Positions 36,749 to 47,800 of a stretch of DNA of 64,000 nucleotides are shown here, one piece after another. The notes under the pieces are model-generated. The model ran no database searches, was not told the origin of the DNA, and saw only the letters and a list, made by a program, of their open reading frames with translations. The stretch comes from Datnioides undecimradiatus (Eukaryota > Chordata > Actinopteri > Lobotiformes > Datnioididae), in contig WARS01000036.1 in the NCBI GenBank assembly GCA_008933995.1, positions 666,001 to 730,000 on the forward strand, in the 5' to 3' direction. The position numbers and the translations under genes were made by a program. Each line of letters begins with the position of its first letter. Position 1 is the first letter of the stretch.

Positions 36749-37143
36749 TGCTTCTTTGGAGAGTTGCCATGTAGCTGTACACTGGGGGGTGATGTCATTA
36801 TTTTCTTAAAAAAGAATTCAACAGCCTCGTTGCTGTCGTCTTGAAAATACATATAAAAAAAAACAAACACAAAAAATTCTGTTTCCTAAAATTTCCTTGT
36901 TTTGATTAAAATATATAAAAATCATATTTTAACAAAGACTATTTTCATGGATATAACGGCCTCTCTGTAGAAACTAATGCTCTGTTGTCACGTCCTCTGC
37001 TGTGTGCAACTCATTCCAGTAGCAGTATGAAGACAGTAAATACGGAAATCAGTAAAGCTTCAACAAATCAATAGAAACTTGTACAATGTATGACTGACGA
37101 CATGGACTGAGTCCTCAGCTCTGATGTTATCCCAGCCTGCCCT

Positions 37144-40100
37144 CTAATCCTCCGTCTCTTCATCCTCCACTGCTGTATAGATGACCTGGTTCCTGCGTTT
37201 GATTCTGGGGGTTGTGCCTCTGCTGCCAGCACCCCCGCTCTCATCGCTGGTACGTTTCAACATACGTACAGCTGTGGCGTCCTCACCGTCGCCCTCACAG
37301 TGTCCTTCCCTCTCTGCTTCAGGCTGAGACCGGGCTACTTCTGGGGTGGAGTGGGAGGGAGGTGGCAGCTTCATTAGGTGGGACAGATGAATGGGTGAGA
37401 CATCAGATTTGGGCTCAGGCAGAACCATGCGGGTCGGGGTGTGGACTTCACCGACTGGTCCAACAGAGACCTTATCTCCCGTCACTGCTGCTTTTGAGTC
37501 AGACCTGTCCTCCTCCGCCTCCTCCTTTCCCTTCTCTCCTTCCTCTTCCTCCCACTCATCTTCTATTGTGATCTCATCAGGATTAAATGAACTTGACAAT
37601 CCCGAAGTGTCACTCGGGTACTCGCTGGGCTCGTCCGCGCTTCCTACACTACGTCCATCTTCATCATCCTCCTCCTCTTCCCCGCCAGTGCTGCACTGAA
37701 CTCTCCTTACGCCATCGCCCCCCTGCCCAGCCTGGGCGTAGATGTCTGTGAGCCCCAAGGTGGCACAGAGCTCGGTCGTCTGAGGATTGGTGTTAAAGCT
37801 GGGGCTGGCATGAGGCTGGGGCCTGCTGGGGTCGTACGCTGGAACAGTCCGGCTAAAGTTGTCTGGAATTGCAAGTTCACCGCTGAAGTCCTCCACCACC
37901 TGCATCATGGCTTTTTCTGAAGCTCTGAAGTCCCACCTAGATACAGACAGACCATTTTAGTCCAACAGCTCTGTTGTTATTTTTAAGTCGACTGCAGCAA
38001 CTACTACAGAAGAGGTTATGAGTTAAGCATCAATTCTGAATGCTTACGTATATTTAGAGTTATATACATGTTTCTATTTCAAGCTTGACTTCTTTTATCA
38101 GTCAGCAAACTGAGTATGAATAACAAGTCTTTGCACACAGCAATGACTTAATGGGTAAAAGTGCTAACAACTGCAACATGAACAGGAAAGAAGAAAAAAA
38201 ATCTGAACTTGTTTATTTTTAGTTATTATTTGCAGTCACCGCAGCGCCTCGAGACACGGTCTTTGTACTTGTATCCACTGGGATGGTCAAACTCCTGTTT
38301 CACCTCTCCCTGATGCAAATCATGTGCGTTTTAAAGTCTCTGGGCCGTATGCTGTCGTTAGACTGACGATGTGCTGACTCAAACGCACTGCTGTCGTCAG
38401 TGTTAATTAGAGGCCCTTGATGATTTTGCAGGCTGACTGCCTGAACCACAAACACTTGTGGTTTTACAAATGTGGTTTCTTTGCCTCTTAAATGTCATTT
38501 GAACAAATCAACACATTATGCGCCTGAAAAATTGAAAACCTGATCTGCAAATAAATCAATATTGTGAAGTAATCAACTATCCCTAGATTATACAAAGTGC
38601 CAAAACTTTGCCACACATGAATTATATTCATAAAGAACTATGACCCACAAACACATACTAGGAATGCACATCTGTGCTGCTGCTTGTAAATCAAAGTCTT
38701 TTGACTTTTTAAATTTGAAGATATCAACTTGCAAAGGCACACTCCGTGCTCAGTGAGTGGTTTCTATGCTCCTCTTCACTTTCAGCTGATTGCACTAGCT
38801 GTCTGTTATTTAATGCCTAGAGATCTCTGCACCTTTCGTGGAGGCCATTATTCTCTGGGGGGTTCCAGGGGTGTGGGGTAGTCCTCTGCAGACTGTTGGT
38901 GGCCTTCAGGATAGCGAGCCACTCGGGATCATACTCAAGACCCTCAGATGAACCCGGCCTCTCTGGAACATCCACGATCTGCAGCAGAGTACATATTACA
39001 GCTTCAGACGATTGTCCCTTCACCTTAAACTAAACACTGTATATTTAACAATAAGACCTTCTCCCACCTGTAAGAATTCCCTGTAGGGCAGGCATTTATC
39101 CAGGGACAGGAATTTGGTTACACGTGGGGCAGCGTTACCTTTGGGCTGAACACAAGTGAATTCACTGAGTTGGTGTGCACATTGGTATTTTCCATTGTTA
39201 CCCATAATTATCACAGTCATAATCTTAACTGTATCAGCAGCTAACTCTGACACCAGCAGCAGTACAGTTGTCACTCTCACCGGATGCTGCATGATCGCGG
39301 CGAATTTCACGTGCAGATGTGCTGAGAACCAGTAGCTGGGCTGGAGGTGGGCCAGGAGCTCCTCAGCTGCAGGACTTCCCAGAGTGTTGGTCTCTACTTC
39401 CTGACGCAGAAACTTCTTCTTTCGCAACAATTCCTCTGTGCTGCCATAGTAGTAGATTCCACGGGGCCAGTCATGGCTCATGAAAACGTCTATGGGCATC
39501 TGGATCTTAACGGAAATAACCATTCTTGAGTAAATATATGCTGTTTGCAAGAGAAACAAGTTGAATCTGCTATATCTACCTGTTTCAGTTTAAATACTTC
39601 AACGTTTCGGATGTGGTAGACACTTCGCAGCGTTTCAGGATTGTACGGAGGAAATTCATGGTGACCTTAAACATACACATTACTCGTAAGCATACTGTGG
39701 CGTAAAGCGTGTACCACTTCAACCATTAAGTTCAAAGAACCTCACCCTTTCTGTAGTCTCGTGATTTGTAGATTCCAGATAAGCCGCCAATTCTAATTCC
39801 TTTATAGCGAATAACACCAGCATAACCTAGGAAAATATGGTCAGGTCAAACCAAGAGGGTTAGGGTCAGACACACAGAATCAGACAAACAGACAGACAGA
39901 AAAATCACATCTCTGTCTTGGTCTCTACCTAGGTAATAAATATTGGGTGCCACCCAGCCTCCGTATGGCAGCTCCTGCAGGTAGTTAGAAGCCTCGTGGT
40001 TCCCTCCAATAAAGATGGTCAGGACTGGAGCCTTCTTCTCTCCAGAATAGTATCTGCAACAAAAACATTAATACTACTGTTTTAAATGCTCTCACTTGCG

Positions 40101-40340
40101 CCTTGCACTTCCATACATGAAAAAGACAGACCAAAGCACTGACTTGTAAAAGGTCTGCATCGTTCGGTACTTAGCTGGCACAGCCATGCACTTCATGTCT
40201 CCTTCGTTTCGCACTGCTTGAAAGTCTCCACAGCAAAGCAGCAGGTCCACTTTTACCCCTTCCTTCGTTTCCAGATAGGCGATTGTCTCATAGATCTTGT
40301 CCAGCTCCCCATGGCAACAGCCTTCTACTGCGATCTTCAT
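37144..40340 (-). CDS. dbr1: RNA lariat debranching enzyme
   Basis: DBR1 hydrolyses the 2'-5' branch of excised intron lariats in the nucleus, feeding intron turnover and intronic snoRNA/miRNA release. Eight coding exons on the minus strand: 40144-40340, 39929-40053, 39746-39826, 39580-39665, 39281-39505, 39068-39145, 38833-38978 and 37144-37936. The total is 576 aa (human is 544). Metallophosphoesterase residues are visible: C8 and H10 in GCCHGEL, D39 in CCGDF, N84/H85 in GGNHE, the His of MSHDWP and the HLH pair in FSAHLHVKF. The last exon adds the family C-terminal domain, then an acidic, Ser-rich disordered tail. It ends with a basic KRRNQVIY segment that is probably a nuclear localisation signal. 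ATG 40340 gives the expected N-terminus. Human DBR1 is also head-to-head with ARMC8. Confidence 0.96.
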
Positions 40341-40414
40341 GCTGGCCAACAGGTGATGTACAGATTTCCAGAAATAATCTGTCTTGTTTGCGTTCTGTGC
40401 TGACCAGGCGGCTG

Positions 40415-40429
40415 TCAGCCTCCACACAT
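40415..40429 (-). other. Short upstream ORF in the dbr1 leader
   Basis: The leader exon (acceptor at 40472/40473) contains an ATG four codons before a TGA, about 75 nt ahead of the main start. A noncoding first exon appears to end at CACC|gtaagt near 41237. The uORF is real in sequence; an effect on translation is only possible. Confidence 0.45.
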
Positions 40430-41239
40430 AGGGATGCTGGAGCCTGCTGCTTTGTATCTAATCTTTTGGTGGTCTGTAAGAATACAAACAAAAAGTATTT
40501 TTAAAAAATGCCAGTATGACTATTTTCACTATTTGTGTCATGCACGACAGGAGAGCAACAACGCTTTTAAGTCTTTAGGTTTGACAATTTAGTTTCAGTC
40601 AAGTTTGTACAAGCGGAATATACATTGAGGAAAAGACAGACGATGTAAAATGTAAAATTATATAAATGTATTACAAACAGGGCGGCTGCTAAAGGTGATT
40701 GCTATTAGTTTCAACACTTATCAGCAGTACCGGGAGTCACTGTAAAAATAACTGAGATAATATATTTATCTTGGACTATTTCAGAAACCGTGACTGTCGT
40801 TGTGAGTTCAAATGATCAATTTACAGCTGTACTGCCCAGTAGAGTGGTGAGCACCCAACATCTTGGTGATTACATAAAAGCCGAAGGAGTAGAAACTAGC
40901 ATGAAGAGCAGCGAAACAGTTTCATTATGTACCGGGACGTAAACGCGTTTCTTCATCCTTACAAATGGGGCTGCTACTACTTGGCTTCCAGCCTGACATA
41001 CATGCCACGAGGCCTACTCTACGTTATAACGTCCAGTTACAAGACACTACTCGCAAGTTAACTGCTAAGATGAACAAGAAAACAGAACATGTAATTGCTA
41101 GCTACGCTACGTAGTCGATCTAAAACACCATAACATCACCGACGATGCGTGTTGAGACGACCCGATAGCAAACAGTGAAGCACATTTTTCGCAAAAGCAC
41201 ACAGGAACAAGATTGTCTTACAGGCTGAGTACTTACGGT

Positions 41240-41890
41240 GTTGGGTAATAATGGAAAACGATGTCCGTATGTTATACAGTCCGCAAAGTTACACACTTTG
41301 TCTGAAAATCATGATTATGTTGCAGGGTTGCAGAGACACGATAGTAGAATGAATTTTCCCACCTTGTCCACCGCTCACCGCGCATGCGCAGTACGTCCGC
41401 AAATGTAGCTAACCAGTTTTGATCATCGACAACAGATTCCACAAAAAAAATAAACGTAATATTTCACGTTTACATATTGTTTTGTGTGCTCATAGTTAAA
41501 AAGTACATCTATATAGCTATAATATGTATTTTAAGTTATTTTATATCCACTGTATGGTTTGTATAGATCAAGTTATTGTATCGAATCTAACTCGAGGAGA
41601 CAGCCCTACGTCACATTAATAAACAAAATGTACCTAGCTAATTGACAAATCCACTGGCTGACAGATAGCCCTCTAAGTTAGCAGTGTTGTTATTTGTAGT
41701 GGATCTACTTGCGTGTGATTACAGCCAAGCCCAGAGAGGAATACATGTATCTGTTTTTATCGTAACGTTAACGGGTGGTTTCGAGATTTTGCTCCAATTA
41801 CTTTTTAAAAAGCCGCACACAGTTGTTCTGGGGGGCGGAGTGTCTGCAAAGTGCTGCGCCGATTGGGGCGCTCTATCTGGGGAAGAGAGA
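41240..41890. promoter_or_regulatory. Divergent promoter region dbr1/armc8
   Basis: A perfect palindromic NRF1 site, CGCGCATGCGCA, lies at 41379-41390 just upstream of the presumed dbr1 first exon. Near armc8 there is a GC box (GGGGGGCGGAG, about 41830-41840) and an inverted CCAAT box (GATTGG, about 41861-41866), which suggests a separate start about 25-60 bp before the armc8 ATG. No TATA box is seen. Confidence 0.65.
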
Positions 41891-44800
41891 TGGCGTGCTT
41901 GTTGGAGGCCCCTCTCCGCATCAGTGTGCTGTCTGTGAGTGTCACTCTCATAGTTTCAAGTAGCATTGTCAAATGTATAATATGTGCACTCCAACAGTGA
42001 ATGCTTACTATAACTTGGTCAGTCATATGAAGAAGCTAAACGCAATCAAACTAAGAAAGGTTTATGTCTTCTGTTAGCCTGCAAGCTAAGTTAAGGGCTT
42101 TGCAACATGTAGTAGCATAGCGGTCCGCTACGTAGGTGACGGTGAGAACGATTTTCATTCTGACTTCGCCCGGATGGGCGGGGACGTTGTGAACATGGGA
42201 AGGGTGCACGCGATTAATGTGCCCGTTCTCGCCGTAGGTGTACGAAGAAACGCAAATCAAGCCAACGAAGTACCTGTCAGTGTCACTCGGAATGAGTTAG
42301 CAGCTAACAGCTAGTGTGAATGCTGTCACTACTGTTCATTTTGCAATTAAAATAACACGTTTCATATATTAAACAATTCGTGCTGTAAAATAAATGTTAT
42401 GGATAGGTTTTTTAATACACCCCCCGACACTATTTGTCCTTCACCACTGCAGGCTGCTAATTACATTAGCAAAGTTAACGTTGTTAAGCTAGCTAACGTG
42501 AGGTGCTCCGAGTAGCGTTAGCTAACTAGTAGCATATGGTTACGCTAGCAAAGCTAACATAACTCACCAATTGCCTAATGTTACTTCTTCAGGAGTTTTC
42601 GAATGGCTTGAATTGGGTATAAAAAGGGACCGAACGTCTGGCATTGCAATTGCAACATCTTCTAGTGGGTAACAATGGCTGTTAGGTGTAACCAGGCTAA
42701 AGTTAACGTTAAATATGCTGCGAAACGAGCATACTCAGGATTGCATTAGTGAAACGCCCCCACGATACTTGAATGCAGAAGGGAGATTTTTTTATTTAGG
42801 CACTTTGGATATTATGTTAGCTTATTTATCATTTGGTCTCTTTTCCTTTTTTGAATGTAAGCAACTCTGTTGTTGTGTGTACTGTATTTATGTGACAAAC
42901 AAGCTAAAATATAAACAGCACGTTTTAAAATACAGGTTTGTGCAAGCACAGACTGCGCTGAACACCTTGGTAGCAGCGTGTGTGCCCTGGAAGCTAACAG
43001 TAGCAGCAGCATGTTGTTAGCCTGGCATGGCTTGCCTCACGGGGGTCATGTGGAAAGTTCTGGTTAAAGCTGTCCGCGATATAAACACATTTTCTGCCGT
43101 CACAAGTAGACACGGGATGCCATATATAACAGTTTTTAAAGGGCCATAACATGGTATGCTGCTGTATTTGTTGGTGTGTATGACTGTGTTTCTGTCCATG
43201 GCTGCAAACAGTTAATTAAGCTTTTATTTTAGTCAAATGACCAATTATTTAAAGTTTTGTTTAATGACGTTTGTTTTCTAATTATTTATTTCCACAAAGA
43301 GTTAAATCTGATCATGCAGAGGTATTGTCTGACAAGCTCTTTTTCTCTTATGCTCTAATTTAGTCTGTTGTTAAATTGATCCATAAAGTGTTAAAAATAT
43401 TAAATGTGCAACTAAACTGCTTTAAAGTGTGCTGATATCTGCACAGCATATTACTAATAGTTTTTGGTGTGTTTGTATATATGAGTAAGAGGGTGTGCAT
43501 GAGTGAGATGCACTCCTTTCTACAACTTTCTACTGGGTGAGCCCAGCAGAAAAAAACATATATATGTATATATGTCAGTGAATTATGTCACCAGGTTTTC
43601 TCTTATACTTGTCCTCATGCAGGAAGTCACTGCAACTAGTCGCCATTATGTTGACAGACTGTTCGACCCCGACCCACAGAAAGTGCTGCAGGGAGTCATG
43701 TAAGCTGTTTTTAATTGATTTGTTTATGTATTTTATTGATAAGTACAAATGAAGTAACTGCTGCTGATTATTTTTGACAGGTTATTGACTAAACTTTCCT
43801 AATAAAAACTCTTCTTTTGAATATAATGCATAGAATAAATCCTGTAGCAAACATTACTGATAGTGCTGTCACTCACTGAGCGTGATTTCTGTTTACATGC
43901 ACAGGCTGTCATGTGACACCAAATGCATTACACTCCTCAGTGTGATTTTTCACCTCTCCGTCAGTCTCACCGTAACTTTCACTCAGTGTCTCAACTGTGG
44001 TGACCTGGACTCTGCCTATTTCATTGTTATTTTTAACTTCTGAGGAGACTAGCTCTGGTTACGGCTTGAACTGCCTCACTAGCACAGCACCAGACAGACC
44101 TGACTGCCTGTTATGGCTGTACTTTTCCACTAGCCTCACTCTCCTGCTATTTGATATCATCTGGTGCATTTGCAGAGCAGAAGAAAACACTGCGTGGTAA
44201 ACAAATTGCAGTGAATACAATAATCATTGTGGGTCCTACAAGAATATCTGGTACATGTGTTTTATGTTAACCTGTTTCTCAGTTTGGAAATGTTGGCCTG
44301 GCTGACCTTTGTCTGCCTGGTGTTTTAATGGCCTCTGCTGTGCTGAGACACAGTCTCTGAACAGTCTGACAACTGATCAGCTGAATGTTTATGACTTGAA
44401 GACTTAACGCAACACATTGTGCTGCGGACTAGTTGAATGATTATTCTAAATTCTTTTTAATGTTTTTTCATCTCCCGTGCATCAACTGATTGTATAGCAG
44501 GCAGTTAGGCTGTTTGCTAAATTCTATTGTCTCTTTGAAAAATACAGCAGCTGTTTCAATAATAATAATACATTACATTTCTATAGTGCTTCATCATGAC
44601 CATCCAAAGCTCCTGGAAAAGTAATTTCAACAATGTTAGAAGCATTGTTTTGTCCACATCCAGGTTTACTTCTTTTGCATATCAATGTATAAGGTCAAAG
44701 CTGTTTGAATGCTGTTTGATGCAGCAGATCAGTCTGCACTGGTCTCCTCTATTCCTCCTTCTCTCCTCCTCCTCCCTCTCTGCTGGCAGCATTAGTACCT

Positions 44801-47800
44801 GTGCCAAAGTGCTCACTCATCTCCACAGTATTAACAGTTACAGGTGCATTAGCATAGTTTAATTTTTTCAGATGTTTTGATGTATAAAAGTGCATTAAAT
44901 GAGCAGCTGATCACTGAAATAGACCACTGTGTGAATGAAGTGATATTTAATATTACTTGTGGCTATTAACAAAGGCAAATAAAATGTAATAGCATGTTGC
45001 TGCAGAGCCACAGCAGTAAAAGTAACAAGTCATTTTACATCTCTTTCCTTTGTACTTACATTAATGTGTGAGCACATGCTGAACTGCTGCAGCATTATAA
45101 GATGAAGCGTTTCACTGTACGTTGTGGGCTGTAATGTAAATCACTACCATATCTTTCTTTAACATTTTGTTGCTGATAGCAAATTATATTTGACAAAGGT
45201 CCTCATTGTGTGTCTGTCTGTGACTTCAGTGACATGAAGAATGCAGTCATAGGAAACAATAAGCAGAAGGCCAATCTGATTGTCCTCGGAGCTGTGCCAA
45301 GGTATGTCCCTTCTTCGCACTTTATCTTTCCTCCTACTTTCTGTTTTCTGAGCAGTAAAGATGATATTTAGGCACACTCAGTGACATTATTGTTACAAAA
45401 CATTTTCATCAGGACACAGCTACTAATTACACTCACAAAATAAAAACTAATAAAAAGCAGCAGAGCTGTTAGAGCTTAGTTTAACTTCCTAGCATCATCT
45501 ACCCTGTACATAAGTTTACTCAAGCCCTTTTCACACTGGACAGGAGACAGTCTCCTGTTTATAATGGCTTTACATGTCTTTAGAAACTTGCAGTTGTGGT
45601 CTAATTTCGATGTGAAAGCAACCTTTAAGAGAACTGGTTTCAGTTTGTGTGTTTGTCCACTGGCTCCAGGTTATTATACCTGCTCCAGCAGAGCTCGTCC
45701 AGTCTGGAGCTACGGACAGAATGTTCCGTGGTGCTGGGCAGCCTAGCGATGGGCACCGAGAACAACATCAAGTCCCTGGTGGACTGTCACATCATCCCTG
45801 CCCTTCTTCAAGGTTGGTATGGTCCAGACACATATTAATGCATGCAACTGCATACTCCAGAAGACATCGAGAAGCAGGCCTACACAGCAGCAGTGTTTTG
45901 TGCTTGCAGGTCTCCTCTGTCCAGACCTGATCTTCATTGAAGCTTGTCTTCGATGTCTCAGGACGGTCTTCATAAGTCCAGTCACCCCTGTGCAGCTGCT
46001 CTATACTGTAAGTTGTCTTGTACAAGTTCTGTTGCCACATACATGGGCATCAGTTACATTTTAAATATGAGTACAGCCTACCAACCTCACTGGTTGTGTT
46101 AATTTGTTACTGATTTGTAAAGCCTGTTGTCACCAGATGAATTTCTCTGTATTGCACAGTACACAGCTTTAAAATCTGGTGTGTGCTGTGACATTCCCTG
46201 CTGTAGCTACAGTAGCTTCAGAGTAAACTGCAGGAGGACGACAGAGCATATGGCACAAGAAGCACATTAACAGTGTTTATGCCAGAAGGGGGAGACAAAA
46301 ATCCACTTCTTAGCTTTTAACATACATTTAACCTGTTGTGCACAAACACTGTGCCTCAACAGAGTGAAACTATGGGGAAGTTCAACAACAAATGTTTGAG
46401 GTTCCTTTGATTCATTTGTGGTCACTTGTTTTCAGGCTGTGAAACCAAAGCGTTATCTGAAAGAGACAAAAAGCTTCAGTCTGCTTGTTTCTGAACATTA
46501 AGACTATATTTCATATACCACAAACATATGGGTCAATAATAATATCAGAAATATTGACTTATGCAGATTTCAGTTCATCAAGTACTTGTTTAAGTGATCG
46601 TTGATGACATCTGAAGCAAACACATTAATGCAAACTGCAGGTATTTATAAGCTGTAAGAGTGTTGATATTAAAGCTTCAGATAGTATCAGTTCAGTGTAC
46701 TTATTGTGTATTAGATCAAGGACAAAGCAGCTGTAAATGGATCCAGGTTGTTTTCTTGCATGTGTGCGTGTTTTCCTTTTTTCAGGACTCCACTGTGATT
46801 CCCCATCTAATGTCTCTACTGAGCCGCTCACAGAGAACCCAGGAGTACATCACACAGATCTTCTCCCACTGTTGTAAGGTATTTGCTATGTGAAGCACCT
46901 CATGCCCTTATTTTGATGTTTGCCATATAAATAAATACATTATTATTTACTATTACTTATTTACTAATTATTATTTATTATTACTTTTACTATAGTCGGC
47001 ATTTATCCCACACAGACGCATTAGAATCAGTCACACTTGTAGCCGGAAGAAGATTCATGTTGATTGGATGTTTGTTGTCTTCAGACCCCAGAGCACCAGA
47101 CTGTTCTATTCAACCATGGCGCCATCCAGAACATTGCCCCTCTACTTATCTCACCTTCTTATAAGGTATGTGACTGTCTCTCTGTGAGCGTATGCATTCC
47201 TTCAGTGTGTTGATGCACTATTTCAGTCACAGCACTCAGTTACCTCTGTTTATTCTAAACACATTGCATCTCCAGGTCCGGATGCAGGCGTTAAAGTGTT
47301 TCTCAGTCCTGGCCTATGAGAACACTCAGGTCTCCATGACACTGGTGAATGGTGAGCTCTTGTCTCTTCTCTTCTCGTCTCATCTCTTCTCAGAATCTGT
47401 CTTCACCCCCAGTCTTTCTGTGTTTGTTCCAGTGCTGGTGGATGGTGAGCTGCTCTCTCAGGTATTTGTCAGAATGATGCAAAGGGATCAACCCATCGAA
47501 ATGCAGCTAACAGCAGCCAAATGGTGCGTTATAAAACCATATAAGCTAATATTGGTGAATAACGTGTGCTTACATTTCCGGTATAGTCCTTGAATGTGAC
47601 CTTTTCTCCCTCTGTTCCAGTCTAACGTACATGTGTCGAGCAGGTGCGATCAGGACAGATGATGGCTGCATAGTTCTAAAGGTGTGGTTTGTCTCAGACC
47701 TCTGTAACTTCACGCCTTTCATCGATATTATTCTGATATTATATCAGTGGTGATTCTTTATTTAATGTGCATGTGACCTCCTGTTTTTCTTCCAGACCCT

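Noticed and set aside
40092-40427. N-terminally extended dbr1 frame
   Set aside because: The extension would need a GTG start and lacks homology; ATG 40340 gives the conserved [11 protein letters not shown] start.
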